Translations under genes and position numbers: made by a program | Shown here: positions 52,078-60,978 of the stretch, piece by piece | Layout: every line of letters starts with the position of its first letter | Numbering within the stretch: position 1 is the first letter of the stretch | Notes under the pieces: generated by a model | What the model saw: only the letters and a program-made list of their open reading frames with translations | What the model was told of the DNA's origin: nothing | Database searches by the model: none | Assembly (NCBI GenBank): GCA_039198225.1 | Contig: JBCCTQ010000007.1 | Span: forward strand, 81,161 to 145,160 | From: JASJAR01 sp039198225 | GTDB taxonomy: Bacteria > Pseudomonadota > Alphaproteobacteria > Rhodobacterales > Rhodobacteraceae | Reading direction: 5' to 3' | Length of the DNA: 64,000 nucleotides

Positions 52078-53631
52078 ATGGTCATGCGAACGCCCCTTTC
52101 CCGTCGCGGGTTCATGAAAACGGGATCTGCCGTCGGTTTGTCGGCTCTGGGCTCCGGCCTGGCACGCCCCGCACTTGCCGGATCGCATTTGCCGGACCCC
52201 CAAAGCGTTCTCGATCAGATCTCGGTGTCGGGTTATGTCCGCGAGGATTACCGCGAACTTTATGGAATGTCGGACGAAAAACCGTTTTGGGACAATTCGA
52301 AGGATTGGATCCGGACGGTGGATTGGGAGCAAGTGCGGTCGGAATTATCCGGCACGACCGTTCGCTTCGCCATCGGCGCGGCTGACCAGGAATCAGCCGC
52401 TGAAGGTCTTGAACCCTTCAAACAGCTTTCGGGTATCGAGGTCGAACTCGTGCCGATCCCCGATGACAGCTTTTATGACAAGGCGCTTGCCGAATTTATC
52501 TCAGGCAATGCCTCTTTCGATGCGCTCCAGTTCTTCTCGCCCTGGCTCGGCGACTTCGCCGCCCCGGGTTTTCTGTTCCCGCTTGATGACTTCGCCGCCA
52601 AATGGGGTCTTCCGCTCGACGATTTCTACGACACGTATCGGCTGAACTACGGCTTCTTCAACGGCCAGATGTTCGGCATCCCATTCGATTGCGACATCCA
52701 GATGGTCCATCTTCGGAAGGGGTTTGTCGAAGAAGTCCTTGGCGGTCCGATCGACAAATCGACATCCGTGCCCAGCTATGACGAGTTGATCCGGCTATCG
52801 GCCGAACTGAACAACGTCGCGCCGGGCGTTTCGGGCGTGGGCCTTATGGTCGCGCCGGGCTTCTGGTCGACCTACACCTGGGAGCATATCGCCGCCCAGG
52901 CTGGGATGATGCTCTTTAACGAAGATTGGGAGCCGATCTTTAACGGTGATGAAGGCATGAAGGGCCTCGAGATCATTCTCGAACTCGCCAAGAACGCAAA
53001 TGAAGGCCATGCTGGTGCCGGTTGGCCTGAAAACCGCGCCGCTTGGCTCGGTGGGCAGGTGGCCACCAACATTTCCTGGCAGGACAGCGGCACCCAGGCC
53101 ATGCGGCCCGACCAGTCCCAGATCGTGGACGATTTCGTCACGATTTACGAACCGCGCATTGACGGAGGCCGGTTTGCACCGCCGAACATCGCGGGATCGA
53201 CATCTTGTGTGTCCGCGTCGGCCCAGAATGCGGAAGGCGCGTTCCTGATGCTCGGGTTCCTGACCACTGCCTCGATCATGGCGATGAACGAAGCCAATGC
53301 GAACGGGGTGGCGCCGGGATATCGGTCGGTTCTGACCAACGAGAACCTCCAGGAGGTCTCCCAGCCCGCCAAAGTCTGGGGCGACAGCCTCGATCACGCT
53401 TGGTGTTCGCCGCGGCTCCCAGGGGCCTTCCCCATCGAGCAAGCCATCGGCAACGAGATCAACCGGGCCGTGGTGGGCCAGATCACGGCAAAAGAGGCGC
53501 TCGACAATGCGGCGGCGGCGGTCAAACAAATCATGACCGACAATGGGTTCTATGCAGGCAATGATCCGGTAGACTACGCGGCAGCGGCCCCCGGTCTCTA
53601 TGTCGGCGAAGGGAAAGACCTGCCGTTCTGA
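52078..53631 (+). CDS. Sugar/polyol-type ABC transporter, Tat-exported extracellular solute-binding protein
   Basis: A 517-residue family 1 solute-binding protein with a twin-arginine signal (SRRGFMKTGSAVG, cleavage near residue 35, ALAGS). It is longer than maltose-binding types (about 400) and shares size with large alphaproteobacterial polyol/sugar-binding proteins. GGAGGAAC precedes the ATG by 5 nt. First gene of a complete importer (two permeases, one ATPase) plus kinase and dehydrogenase, read away from the SAF-oxidoreductase/E1/E2 operon. The ligand is unknown. Confidence 0.88.
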   Translation: MVMRTPLSRRGFMKTGSAVGLSALGSGLARPALAGSHLPDPQSVLDQISVSGYVREDYRELYGMSDEKPFWDNSKDWIRTVDWEQVRSELSGTTVRFAIGAADQESAAEGLEPFKQLSGIEVELVPIPDDSFYDKALAEFISGNASFDALQFFSPWLGDFAAPGFLFPLDDFAAKWGLPLDDFYDTYRLNYGFFNGQMFGIPFDCDIQMVHLRKGFVEEVLGGPIDKSTSVPSYDELIRLSAELNNVAPGVSGVGLMVAPGFWSTYTWEHIAAQAGMMLFNEDWEPIFNGDEGMKGLEIILELAKNANEGHAGAGWPENRAAWLGGQVATNISWQDSGTQAMRPDQSQIVDDFVTIYEPRIDGGRFAPPNIAGSTSCVSASAQNAEGAFLMLGFLTTASIMAMNEANANGVAPGYRSVLTNENLQEVSQPAKVWGDSLDHAWCSPRLPGAFPIEQAIGNEINRAVVGQITAKEALDNAAAAVKQIMTDNGFYAGNDPVDYAAAAPGLYVGEGKDLPF

Positions 53632-53664
53632 TCGGGTGCCGCCGCGGCATAACAAAGGGTCTCT

Positions 53665-54603
53665 ATGAGTTCCTCCTCCCTGCCTGAAACCGGGGCGGCT
53701 TCGGCCGCCCCGGCAGCAAGATCGACCCGGCGGCGTCGGAGCAAGAGGCTCCGGGGATGGTTCCCCTATCTCTTGGTCGCCCCGGCGGTGATCTATTTAA
53801 TGGGGATCACGCTCTATCCCGGCATATTCGCGATCACCCAGAGCTTTTATGCCGTGAAATTCGGCCCGTGGCGGCCGGTGGGGTTCGAGAATTACGAACG
53901 GCTCTTATTCGATTATCAATTTTGGGGCGCGCTCTGGAACACGTTCCTCATCGGATCGATTTCCCTTGCCATCCAATGCGCCCTTGCCCTGACGCTTGCA
54001 TTCTACGCCTACCGAGACCCTTGGGTTCAAGGCTGGCGGATCATATTCCTAATCCCGATGCTCTTCATGCCGTCGGCGGTGGCGTTCATCTACAAACTCT
54101 CTTTCCTCGACGGGCGAATATTTTCCGACATTCTCATTCGTCTCGGTCTCATCGAGCAGAACCTCGCGATTCAATCCTCGGTTTGGATGAGCCGCGGGCT
54201 CTTGATCCTCGCCGATGTTTGGCAATGGACGCCGTTTTTATTCATCATTTTTGTGGCCGCGCTTCAGGGCCAGGATGAAGAGGTCGAAGAGGCCGCCCGT
54301 CTCGATGGGGCGTCGTGGTTTTCCATTTTCTGGAATATCTCGCTGCCCCTAATGAAGCCTGTTATCGCGGTGGCACTGATCCTTAGGGGCATCGACATCA
54401 CAACGATGTTTGCGAATGTCTTTATCATCACCAAAGGCGGACCTGCTTTTGGCACCGAGACGATCAGCTATTTCATCTACCGGACCGGGTTTAAGTTCTT
54501 CAACTTTGGCTACGCGTCTGCGGCATCTGTGATCATGCTGATCCTCACGATTGTCATCGCACAGCTCGTCGTGAAACGCGCATTCGTATCGGCGAGGGAT
54601 TGA
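53665..54603 (+). CDS. Sugar-type ABC transporter permease (MalF/UgpA-like)
   Basis: A 312-residue permease with six main membrane helices after a basic N-terminal tail (RSTRRRRSKRLRG). The EAA loop that docks the ATPase is EEAARLDGASWFSIFWNISL (about residues 211-230). It lies 33 nt after the binding protein gene and overlaps the second permease by 4 nt. Confidence 0.93.
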   Translation: MSSSSLPETGAASAAPAARSTRRRRSKRLRGWFPYLLVAPAVIYLMGITLYPGIFAITQSFYAVKFGPWRPVGFENYERLLFDYQFWGALWNTFLIGSISLAIQCALALTLAFYAYRDPWVQGWRIIFLIPMLFMPSAVAFIYKLSFLDGRIFSDILIRLGLIEQNLAIQSSVWMSRGLLILADVWQWTPFLFIIFVAALQGQDEEVEEAARLDGASWFSIFWNISLPLMKPVIAVALILRGIDITTMFANVFIITKGGPAFGTETISYFIYRTGFKFFNFGYASAASVIMLILTIVIAQLVVKRAFVSARD

Positions 54604-55445
54604 TGGCGCGCGCTCGGAAATCCCGCGGCGAGAGCCTTTTCGTCCGCTACCTCATCCTCGGGGCATGGGCTGTTTTTTGTTTGGCCCCGGTCCTTTGGTT
54701 CCTCTCCATCGGGCTCCGGCCGCGGGTTGAGATCATCACGCCCCAGCCGATCTATTGGCCGACCTTTTCCCTCGATGCTTGGCATATGATCTGGGAAGAC
54801 TGGCCGATGGGGAAATATCTGAGGAACTCGGTCCTGGCGATCATAGGATCGGTATTTATCGATTTGGTCTTGGGGATTCCGGCGGCTTACTCGTTGTCAC
54901 GCTACGAGTATCGAGGTCGGGACGATATCGGGTTTTACATTTTGTCCACACGGATGATGGCGCCCGCGATCGTGGCCATTCCGATCTTTTTTCTTTTCCG
55001 GAACATGGGCCTTCTCGACACGATATGGGCATTGATGCTGGTCTATGCGGCGGTCAATCTCTCCGTCGTGACGTGGATATTGCGCTCTTACATGATGGAT
55101 ATCCCGAAAGAGCTCGAAGACGCCGCGAAGACCGACGGCGCATCGGATCTGCGGATCCTTTGGGAGATAATTATCCCGGCGATCCTCCCGGGCATTATCA
55201 CCGCGAGTGTGATCGCGATGATCTTCGCGATTAACGAGTTCCTCTTTACGCTCCTTATCGCTTCAACGCCCAATGCCTATACGATGTCGGTCGCCCTCGC
55301 GAATTTCACTGGCGGGTCCGATGGGGTGATCTATAACGCAATCGCGCTTGTGGCATTTTTGGCTTTCGTGCCAGTGTTTCTCGTCGTCGTTGCAATCCAA
55401 AAGCACTTGAGCCGCGGGCTCACTATGGGCGCGGTGAAAGGATGA
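54600..55445 (+). CDS. Sugar-type ABC transporter permease (MalG/UgpE-like)
   Basis: A 281-residue permease with six helices; the EAA loop reads LEDAAKTDGASDLRILWEI (about residues 173-191). It begins in the ATGA overlap with the first permease. A 102-nt gap follows before the ATPase gene, with a T-poor sequence and no hairpin that I would call a terminator. Confidence 0.93.
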   Translation: MMARARKSRGESLFVRYLILGAWAVFCLAPVLWFLSIGLRPRVEIITPQPIYWPTFSLDAWHMIWEDWPMGKYLRNSVLAIIGSVFIDLVLGIPAAYSLSRYEYRGRDDIGFYILSTRMMAPAIVAIPIFFLFRNMGLLDTIWALMLVYAAVNLSVVTWILRSYMMDIPKELEDAAKTDGASDLRILWEIIIPAILPGIITASVIAMIFAINEFLFTLLIASTPNAYTMSVALANFTGGSDGVIYNAIALVAFLAFVPVFLVVVAIQKHLSRGLTMGAVKG

Positions 55446-55547
55446 CGGACATACCAGGCAACAAGGGCAGCGCCCAACCCGGGGTGAGGGCCAGGCACTG
55501 CCCGGCGGTTCCACCAGGGCGAAACAGATTTATAACGGGATCCCTCA

Positions 55548-56597
55548 ATGGCCCGCATTGAACTCACCGGTATCCAAAAGCGCTGGGGCAACTTTTGGGG
55601 TGTGCGCGACGTCGACATTGACATCGAGGACGAGGAATTCGTTGTCTTTCTTGGTCCCTCGGGTTGCGGCAAGACGACGACGATGCGGATGATCGCCGGG
55701 CTCGAAGAGCCCTCCGACGGCGAAATCCGCATGGACGGCGAAGTGATGAACGAGATCGACGCCCGGGACCGGGATGTCGCAATGGTGTTCCAGGGCTACG
55801 CGCTCTACCCGAATATGTCGATTTACGAGAACATTCGCTTTCCGCTCCGCATGCGTCAGGTCCCGAAATCCGACCAGGACGGTCTTGTGCGCCGGGCCGC
55901 CGAGATGACCGAACTCACGGAATTCCTCGACCGGAAACCGGCCGCCCTTTCCGGCGGTCAACGCCAGCGCGCCGCACTTGCCCGCGCTATCGTACGTGCG
56001 CCTCAAGTTTTCCTAATGGATGAGCCCCTGTCGAACCTCGACGCCAAGCTCCGCCAGGCCATGCGCGTCCAGATCAAACACATCCAGCGCGAGCTCAAAA
56101 TCACCACGGTCTACGTCACCCATGACCAGATCGAAGCGATGACGCTCGCCGACCGGATCGTGATCATGCAAGCCGGTGCGATCCAGCAGATCGGCACGCC
56201 CGACGAGATCTATAACGATCCGGCCAATACCTTCGTGGCAGGCTTTATCGGCGCCCCGCCCATGAACCTGATCGACGGCCGGATCGAGGGCGGCCGGTTC
56301 ATCGCCGACGGGCTTAACGTGGAAGGGTTTGGCGAACGGCCCGACGGATCGGCGACCCTCGGCATCCGGCCAGAGGATTGCCGGGTCGTGGCCGAAGGCG
56401 GCCATCTTGACGGCATCGTCTACGGCGTCGAGCCCACGGGCGACGTGACCTATCTCACGCTCAAGTCCGGCGAAAAGCTCTTAGAGATCAAAACCGAACG
56501 CGACTGGCGTGCCGAACTCGACAGCCCGGCCCGGATCGCATTCGATCCAGAGCGGATTTATCTCTTCGACACAGAGAGCGGCCAACGTCTCCGCTAG
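55548..56597 (+). CDS. Sugar-type ABC transporter ATP-binding protein (UgpC/MsmK-like)
   Basis: A 349-residue CUT1-type ATPase. Walker A GPSGCGKTTTMR is at about residues 37-48, the Q-loop follows in MVFQGYALYPNM, the signature is LSGGQRQRAALARA, Walker B VFLMDEPLSNLDAK, and a C-terminal TOBE-type regulatory domain covers about 235-345. It powers uptake by the two permeases and binding protein upstream. It ends 10 nt before the kinase gene. Confidence 0.95.
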   Translation: MARIELTGIQKRWGNFWGVRDVDIDIEDEEFVVFLGPSGCGKTTTMRMIAGLEEPSDGEIRMDGEVMNEIDARDRDVAMVFQGYALYPNMSIYENIRFPLRMRQVPKSDQDGLVRRAAEMTELTEFLDRKPAALSGGQRQRAALARAIVRAPQVFLMDEPLSNLDAKLRQAMRVQIKHIQRELKITTVYVTHDQIEAMTLADRIVIMQAGAIQQIGTPDEIYNDPANTFVAGFIGAPPMNLIDGRIEGGRFIADGLNVEGFGERPDGSATLGIRPEDCRVVAEGGHLDGIVYGVEPTGDVTYLTLKSGEKLLEIKTERDWRAELDSPARIAFDPERIYLFDTESGQRLR

Positions 56598-56607
56598 GGG
56601 AGGGGAA

Positions 56608-57567
56608 ATGACCTTCGATTACACCTCGATCGGGTTTTACACGTTCGACGCGCTTTGCCGTCCGGTCACCGAGATCCCCCCCGGGGGAGGAACCTATTTC
56701 GTCGAGGATTTCGCAATGGCCGTTTCGGGGGCGGCGGGTTCGGCGGCCATTGTAGCCGCAAAGCACGGTCTCAAGGTCCAGGCCGTGGGCGGGGTCGGCA
56801 ACGATCTTATGGGCGATTGGGTGCTCCGGCGTTTGGGCGATTTTGGTGTCGATTGCGCGCATATGCAGCGTTGCCCTGACTTTATGACGTCGTCGAGCGT
56901 GGTCACCACCCGCCCAGACGGGGCCCGGCCGGCGCTCCATAAACGCGGGGCTACGGCTGGGTTTTACGTCGGTGACGCCGCCCTTGAGAGCGTGACGGAC
57001 ACCAAGATCCTCCATATTGGCGGGGTTGGGCTGATGGATGCTATGGACAAAGGCCGAAGTGCCGAAGTCCTCGCGGCGGCACGGGCCAAGGGGGCGGTTA
57101 CGACGCTTGATGTGTTCGCCTCGACAGCGGACGATCTCTCTCTGGTCAAGCCGCTTTTGCCGCATACTGACTTTTTCATGCCATCCGAAGAAGAAGCGAT
57201 GGCCCTGTCGGGGCTTACGGACTTCGAAGACATCGCCTCGTTTCTCCTCGACCAGGGCACCGGGGCGGTGATCCTCACCCTGGGCGCCGAAGGGGCGATG
57301 TACCGTGACCGGCGCGGCATGCGGATTGACCTTCCCGCCTTCGATATCGACGTGGTCTGTACCTGCGGCTGCGGTGATTGTTTCAATGCGGGGTTTGCGA
57401 CCGGGCTCCATCTCGGGCGCTCGGCGGAAGACTGCATCCGGCTCGGCCAGGCAAGCTCGGCCCAGAATGCTATGGGGCTCGGAAGCCAGGCAGTGCTGCG
57501 CGATCTTGATACGACGCTTCGGTTCATGGCCGAGACGCCTTTGAAAGCAGAGGAGGTCGGGAGCTGA
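56608..57567 (+). CDS. PfkB-family carbohydrate kinase
   Basis: A 319-residue ribokinase-fold kinase. The C-terminal PfkB signature around VVCTCGCGDCFNAGFATGLH holds the anion hole and catalytic Asp, with GCGD in place of the common GAGD. Part of the N-terminal side, VEDFAMAVSGAAGSAAIVAA, binds the sugar. The start at 56608 has AGGGGAGGGG upstream. It probably phosphorylates the sugar or polyol brought in by the transporter, making the inducer for the SorC regulator (inference). Confidence 0.9.
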   Translation: MTFDYTSIGFYTFDALCRPVTEIPPGGGTYFVEDFAMAVSGAAGSAAIVAAKHGLKVQAVGGVGNDLMGDWVLRRLGDFGVDCAHMQRCPDFMTSSSVVTTRPDGARPALHKRGATAGFYVGDAALESVTDTKILHIGGVGLMDAMDKGRSAEVLAAARAKGAVTTLDVFASTADDLSLVKPLLPHTDFFMPSEEEAMALSGLTDFEDIASFLLDQGTGAVILTLGAEGAMYRDRRGMRIDLPAFDIDVVCTCGCGDCFNAGFATGLHLGRSAEDCIRLGQASSAQNAMGLGSQAVLRDLDTTLRFMAETPLKAEEVGS

Positions 57568-57632
57568 TCAGTTTGGCCCCATAGACCCGCGATCTGCCGC
57601 GGCCTCTTGGTGCGAAAACACGAAGCGGCTCC

Positions 57633-57648
57633 TTAAAGAGGACTTAAC
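57633..57648. promoter_or_regulatory. CtrA-box-like site TTAA-N7-TTAAC
   Basis: TTAA (57633-57636), seven bases, TTAAC (57644-57648). This matches the full CtrA binding consensus of alphaproteobacteria. It lies 61 nt before the start of the short-chain dehydrogenase gene. Confidence 0.4.
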
Positions 57649-57708
57649 AAACCTCGCTTCACCCTCCCCATCTCCCGCGCTAGACCGCTCCGAAAGGGGA
57701 GACGCATC

Positions 57709-58488
57709 ATGGATCTCGGGATCAAAGGGAAACGCGCACTTATCTGTGCCTCGTCTAAGGGTCTGGGCCGGGGCTGCGCCGAAGCCCTGGCGGCCGAAGG
57801 TGTAGATCTCGTGATCAATGCCCGAGGTGCGGAGGCGCTTGAGGCCACAGCCGCCTCCATCCGGGCCGATCACGGCGTCGAGGTTACCGCCGTTGCCGCC
57901 GACGTCACCGATGCGGGCGCGAGAAAAGAGCTTCTCGCGGCGACCGGCGATGTCGATATCCTTGTCACCAATGCTGGCGGGCCACCGCCGGGGCTTTGGT
58001 CTGATTGGGAAAGGGGCGATTTTATCGCCGCGATCGATGCCAATATGCTGACGCCGATTTCCCTAATGCAAGCTCTGATGCCAGCCATGATGGAGCGCGG
58101 TTGGGGCCGGGTGGTCAACATTACCTCCCAATCTGTCCGGGCGCCGATCCCAGCACTTGGTCTTTCGAATTCCGCCCGCACAGGCCTCACCGGCTTCGTG
58201 GCGGGAACCGCCCGCCAGGTTGCCGAGAAGGGCGTGACCATCAACAACCTCCTCCCCGGGATCCACGCCACAGACCGTGCGGTTGCACTTGATACCGGCG
58301 TCGCCAAAGCCCAGAGCATCGATATCGCCGCGGCGCGAAAAAAGCGCGAGGCCACGATACCCACGCGGCGCTACGGCACGGCCGAAGAATTTGGTGCGGC
58401 TTGCGCATTTCTCTGCTCGGTTCAAGCGGGCTTCATCGTCGGGCAAAACCTCCTCGTCGACGGCGGCGGGACGAATTTGACGGTTTAG
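57709..58488 (+). CDS. Short-chain dehydrogenase/reductase family protein with altered active site
   Basis: A 259-residue SDR-fold protein. The cofactor loop is CASSKGLGRGCAEAL (the TGxxxGxG place) and NAGG and ITSQS are in the usual positions. At the YxxxK site the sequence reads SNSARTGL, so Ser replaces the catalytic Tyr and Arg replaces Lys. Such SDR proteins form a recognised subgroup often annotated as 3-oxoacyl-ACP reductase-like; their chemistry is unclear. The gene is 141 nt after the kinase gene, the gap holding a CtrA-box-like site, so it may be a separate transcription unit. It overlaps the convergent VWA gene by 4 nt. Confidence 0.85.
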   Translation: MDLGIKGKRALICASSKGLGRGCAEALAAEGVDLVINARGAEALEATAASIRADHGVEVTAVAADVTDAGARKELLAATGDVDILVTNAGGPPPGLWSDWERGDFIAAIDANMLTPISLMQALMPAMMERGWGRVVNITSQSVRAPIPALGLSNSARTGLTGFVAGTARQVAEKGVTINNLLPGIHATDRAVALDTGVAKAQSIDIAAARKKREATIPTRRYGTAEEFGAACAFLCSVQAGFIVGQNLLVDGGGTNLTV

Positions 58489-59723
58489 CGGTCGAGGGCG
58501 ATGGCCTGACCGAATGGCGGCGTCTGATCGCCTCCGTTGGGCAAGGCCCAGATGACAGGCACGTTGGGCTGATCCGGCGGGTCGGCCCCGAGATCGGTGA
58601 GCGCCACGATCATCGAGGGCGCCCGATCAATAGCAGCCTCGAAAGCCGGTCCAAAATCCGTGCCACCGCCCTCAGGCAGCGCGATGTCTTTCAGCATCGC
58701 CGCCACCCTGTGATCGGGCAAGCGCCGGGCCAGGCGAACGTCGGTGTCAAAAAGGATGAGGTGGATCTCGGCTCCGGTCCGCCCCGCCATTCCAGCGATT
58801 TCGGCGGCAAATCGGCTGCGAAGGCGTTGGGTGACCGAACTCGAAGCATCCATCAGAACCGCCAAACGTGGCCGTTGGCCGGTGCGGCTGGTTCGCGGCT
58901 CAAAAGCTGGTGTTTCGCGCCCACTTTGGCGCGCATCCGCATCACCGGCGAGCCAGCGTCGGGACGGCCGGAGGGGGCTTAGATCGGGCCGGATGGAGAG
59001 CGCTTTGCCAATGGCGTCGCGGAGGATCCGTTCCCAAGGCGTGTCGGTCCGGGGCAGATCGCCGAGCCGGCCCGCAAGACGCCCGAGCCCACGTCCCGCC
59101 GCACGACCTTCGGCAAGCGCTCGGGCTAAATGGCCCTGCCAAAGACCGGCCTTGGCGCTCGCTTCAGGGTCGGCGCCGCGGTCGCTTTCAAGATCGTCTT
59201 CGAAGCCCGAAGCCTCAGCCTGCCGCTTGGCGTCCTCCGCCGGAGACCGTCCCGCTGTGCCGGTGCCCCCCACCAGCCGATGGTAAAGCCGTTCCACATC
59301 CCATGCCGCAAGGTTCGTGTTCCGCTCATCTTGGAGGGCGCGTCCTAAGAGATCTTCCAAGGCGATGCGTGGCCTGGGCAGGACATATCCCGCCTCCAAA
59401 ACGGTCTCGTTGACGATGGCATCGGCGGCAATATTGAAAAGCCGTCGGTCGAAGCGTGTCCCCTCTCGGCCCGCCATAGCCTCGGCCCGCGCCGAGTGGC
59501 GGAACGCGACGTGGAGAATGTGGTGCGCTGCGAGCCCAACCTGTTCGGGTGGGGTGAGAGCCGAAAATCCCGGCCCGTAAAGGATCGTGTCGCCCCGCGT
59601 TTGGGCCGGGGGGCCAGGCCCGTCGAGATGGCGACACCACAAGGAAAGCGCCGCAAGGGCTGGGTCCCGCTCAGCAAGGTCCAAAAGGGCCAGTCGGGCT
59701 CGCGAGGAAGGCGCGACGCTCAC
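58485..59723 (-). CDS. VWA-like/DUF2201 putative metallopeptidase, MoxR partner
   Basis: A 412-residue protein. The N-terminal DUF2201 part has a zinc-site-like AAHHILHVAFRH (His67, His68, His71, His76) and NIAADAIVN; the C-terminal VWA-like part has an intact MIDAS start DASSS (Asp292, Ser294, Ser296) and TDLGADPPD. The GTG start overlaps the MoxR-type ATPase stop by 4 nt. MoxR ATPases work as chaperones with VWA proteins, often inserting metals or assembling complexes, but what this pair acts on is unknown. Confidence 0.85.
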   Translation of the reverse strand: MSVAPSSRARLALLDLAERDPALAALSLWCRHLDGPGPPAQTRGDTILYGPGFSALTPPEQVGLAAHHILHVAFRHSARAEAMAGREGTRFDRRLFNIAADAIVNETVLEAGYVLPRPRIALEDLLGRALQDERNTNLAAWDVERLYHRLVGGTGTAGRSPAEDAKRQAEASGFEDDLESDRGADPEASAKAGLWQGHLARALAEGRAAGRGLGRLAGRLGDLPRTDTPWERILRDAIGKALSIRPDLSPLRPSRRWLAGDADARQSGRETPAFEPRTSRTGQRPRLAVLMDASSSVTQRLRSRFAAEIAGMAGRTGAEIHLILFDTDVRLARRLPDHRVAAMLKDIALPEGGGTDFGPAFEAAIDRAPSMIVALTDLGADPPDQPNVPVIWALPNGGDQTPPFGQAIALDR

Positions 59724-60835
59724 GCCGCACCCCTACCGTCCCGCGCCTCCATGTGATGGCGCATCTCGGGTTGGGCCAAGAGCACCTCGCCGAGACCAAG
59801 ATCGAGCCCCCGCCGGATCAGGATCTCGAACCCATGGGTCGTCAACTCGGCGAGTGGGAGCACACGGAGTGCCTCGTCGTCCCGACGTGCGGCCAATCCC
59901 TCAATCCCGGCAAGGATTGCGACCGCTGCTCCGGCCGTGTCGGCGTCCAATCGGGCCGAGAGCCCGTAAATAAGGCCGTGAAGCCCGTGAAGGCTCGTTG
60001 GGTAAAGCGCATCGCGCCGGCCGGGCGGCGCGTCCAGCATATCGTCCACCGCAAGGCTCGCCGCAATGTCGCTTGCGACGATCTCGAATTCCGCCGCCAC
60101 CGCGGCGCCGAGGGTCCCTTCGACCATGGCCGCCCGGGCGCGGGGGTCAGCCACCCCACTGAGGATCTGGCTGACCCGCTCCCAAGACCGGGGCGTTGCA
60201 GCGACGGTCTCGCCTGCGCCAAGGGCCGCTTCGGTGGTTTCAAGGAGGTCAGGCCGGGTACGGATGAAAGCAATGACGGCCGGGTCGAGTGCATTTGGGA
60301 TAGCGTAATTTTCAATCCAATCGCCAGCACTTGCCTCGATCCGAAGGTGTATCAGCCGGTCAGAGAGCGCTGTGCCGAGGTCATAGGCGACCGCCCCGTC
60401 TTCCACTGCATTTCCCGCAGCGACGATAAAGACCGTGTCCGGGATCCGGTGCGGGCCAACGCGGCGTTCCTGCAAGAGACCGTAGACAACCGGCTGCAGG
60501 TTGGGCGGTGCCGCGGTGAGTTCGTCGAGAAAGAGGATCGTCGGGCGATCGTCGTCGGGCAGGTCTTCCGGACGATACCAAACCGTCTTCCCTGCGGCGT
60601 GGTCATAGTAGGGAAGGCCGCGAAGGTCTTGAGGTTCGATCGTGGTGAGCCGCAGATCCACGAGGCGAGCCTCCTTTTCCCGGGCAAGGCGGTCGACGAT
60701 ATCAGTTTTTCCAACACCGGGCCTGCCATGGAGCATCCAAGACGCCGTCAAATCGCCGCTCGCTTGCGCCGCCCAACCCTCTCTGAGACATGCCAGCGCT
60801 TGGCCCGCGGGCATCGATTGGATGTTGATCGTCAT
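59720..60835 (-). CDS. MoxR-type AAA+ ATPase
   Basis: A 371-residue AAA+ ATPase with Walker A GRPGVGKT (residues 37-44), Walker B ILFLDE (100-105), sensor 1 region FIVAAGNAVEDGA and a C-terminal part that carries the long helical tail. It is most like the COG0714 group that is found next to DUF2201/VWA genes. First of two genes; the second is the VWA protein. Divergent from the pseudo-AAA+ protein gene with a 143-nt gap. Confidence 0.9.
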   Translation of the reverse strand: MTINIQSMPAGQALACLREGWAAQASGDLTASWMLHGRPGVGKTDIVDRLAREKEARLVDLRLTTIEPQDLRGLPYYDHAAGKTVWYRPEDLPDDDRPTILFLDELTAAPPNLQPVVYGLLQERRVGPHRIPDTVFIVAAGNAVEDGAVAYDLGTALSDRLIHLRIEASAGDWIENYAIPNALDPAVIAFIRTRPDLLETTEAALGAGETVAATPRSWERVSQILSGVADPRARAAMVEGTLGAAVAAEFEIVASDIAASLAVDDMLDAPPGRRDALYPTSLHGLHGLIYGLSARLDADTAGAAVAILAGIEGLAARRDDEALRVLPLAELTTHGFEILIRRGLDLGLGEVLLAQPEMRHHMEARDGRGAA

Positions 60836-60978
60836 GGGGAGGATTTACGCCCCAGCGCGCGATTGTCGAGGCAGGCGTTAACGGATGGGTAAGCTCTGCC
60901 ATGCTAGCGCCGACAAAACGGCGCGGCGACCGAGGGATCGACCGGGCGGGGCCTACAAATACCCAAGGGAGTGGCGCG

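Noticed and set aside
55442..55561. 39-residue ORF that begins in an ATGA overlap with the second sugar permease gene
   Set aside because: It has no family resemblance, a Pro/Gly/Arg-rich composition, and runs into the start of the ATPase gene. The overlap with the stop codon alone is weak evidence.
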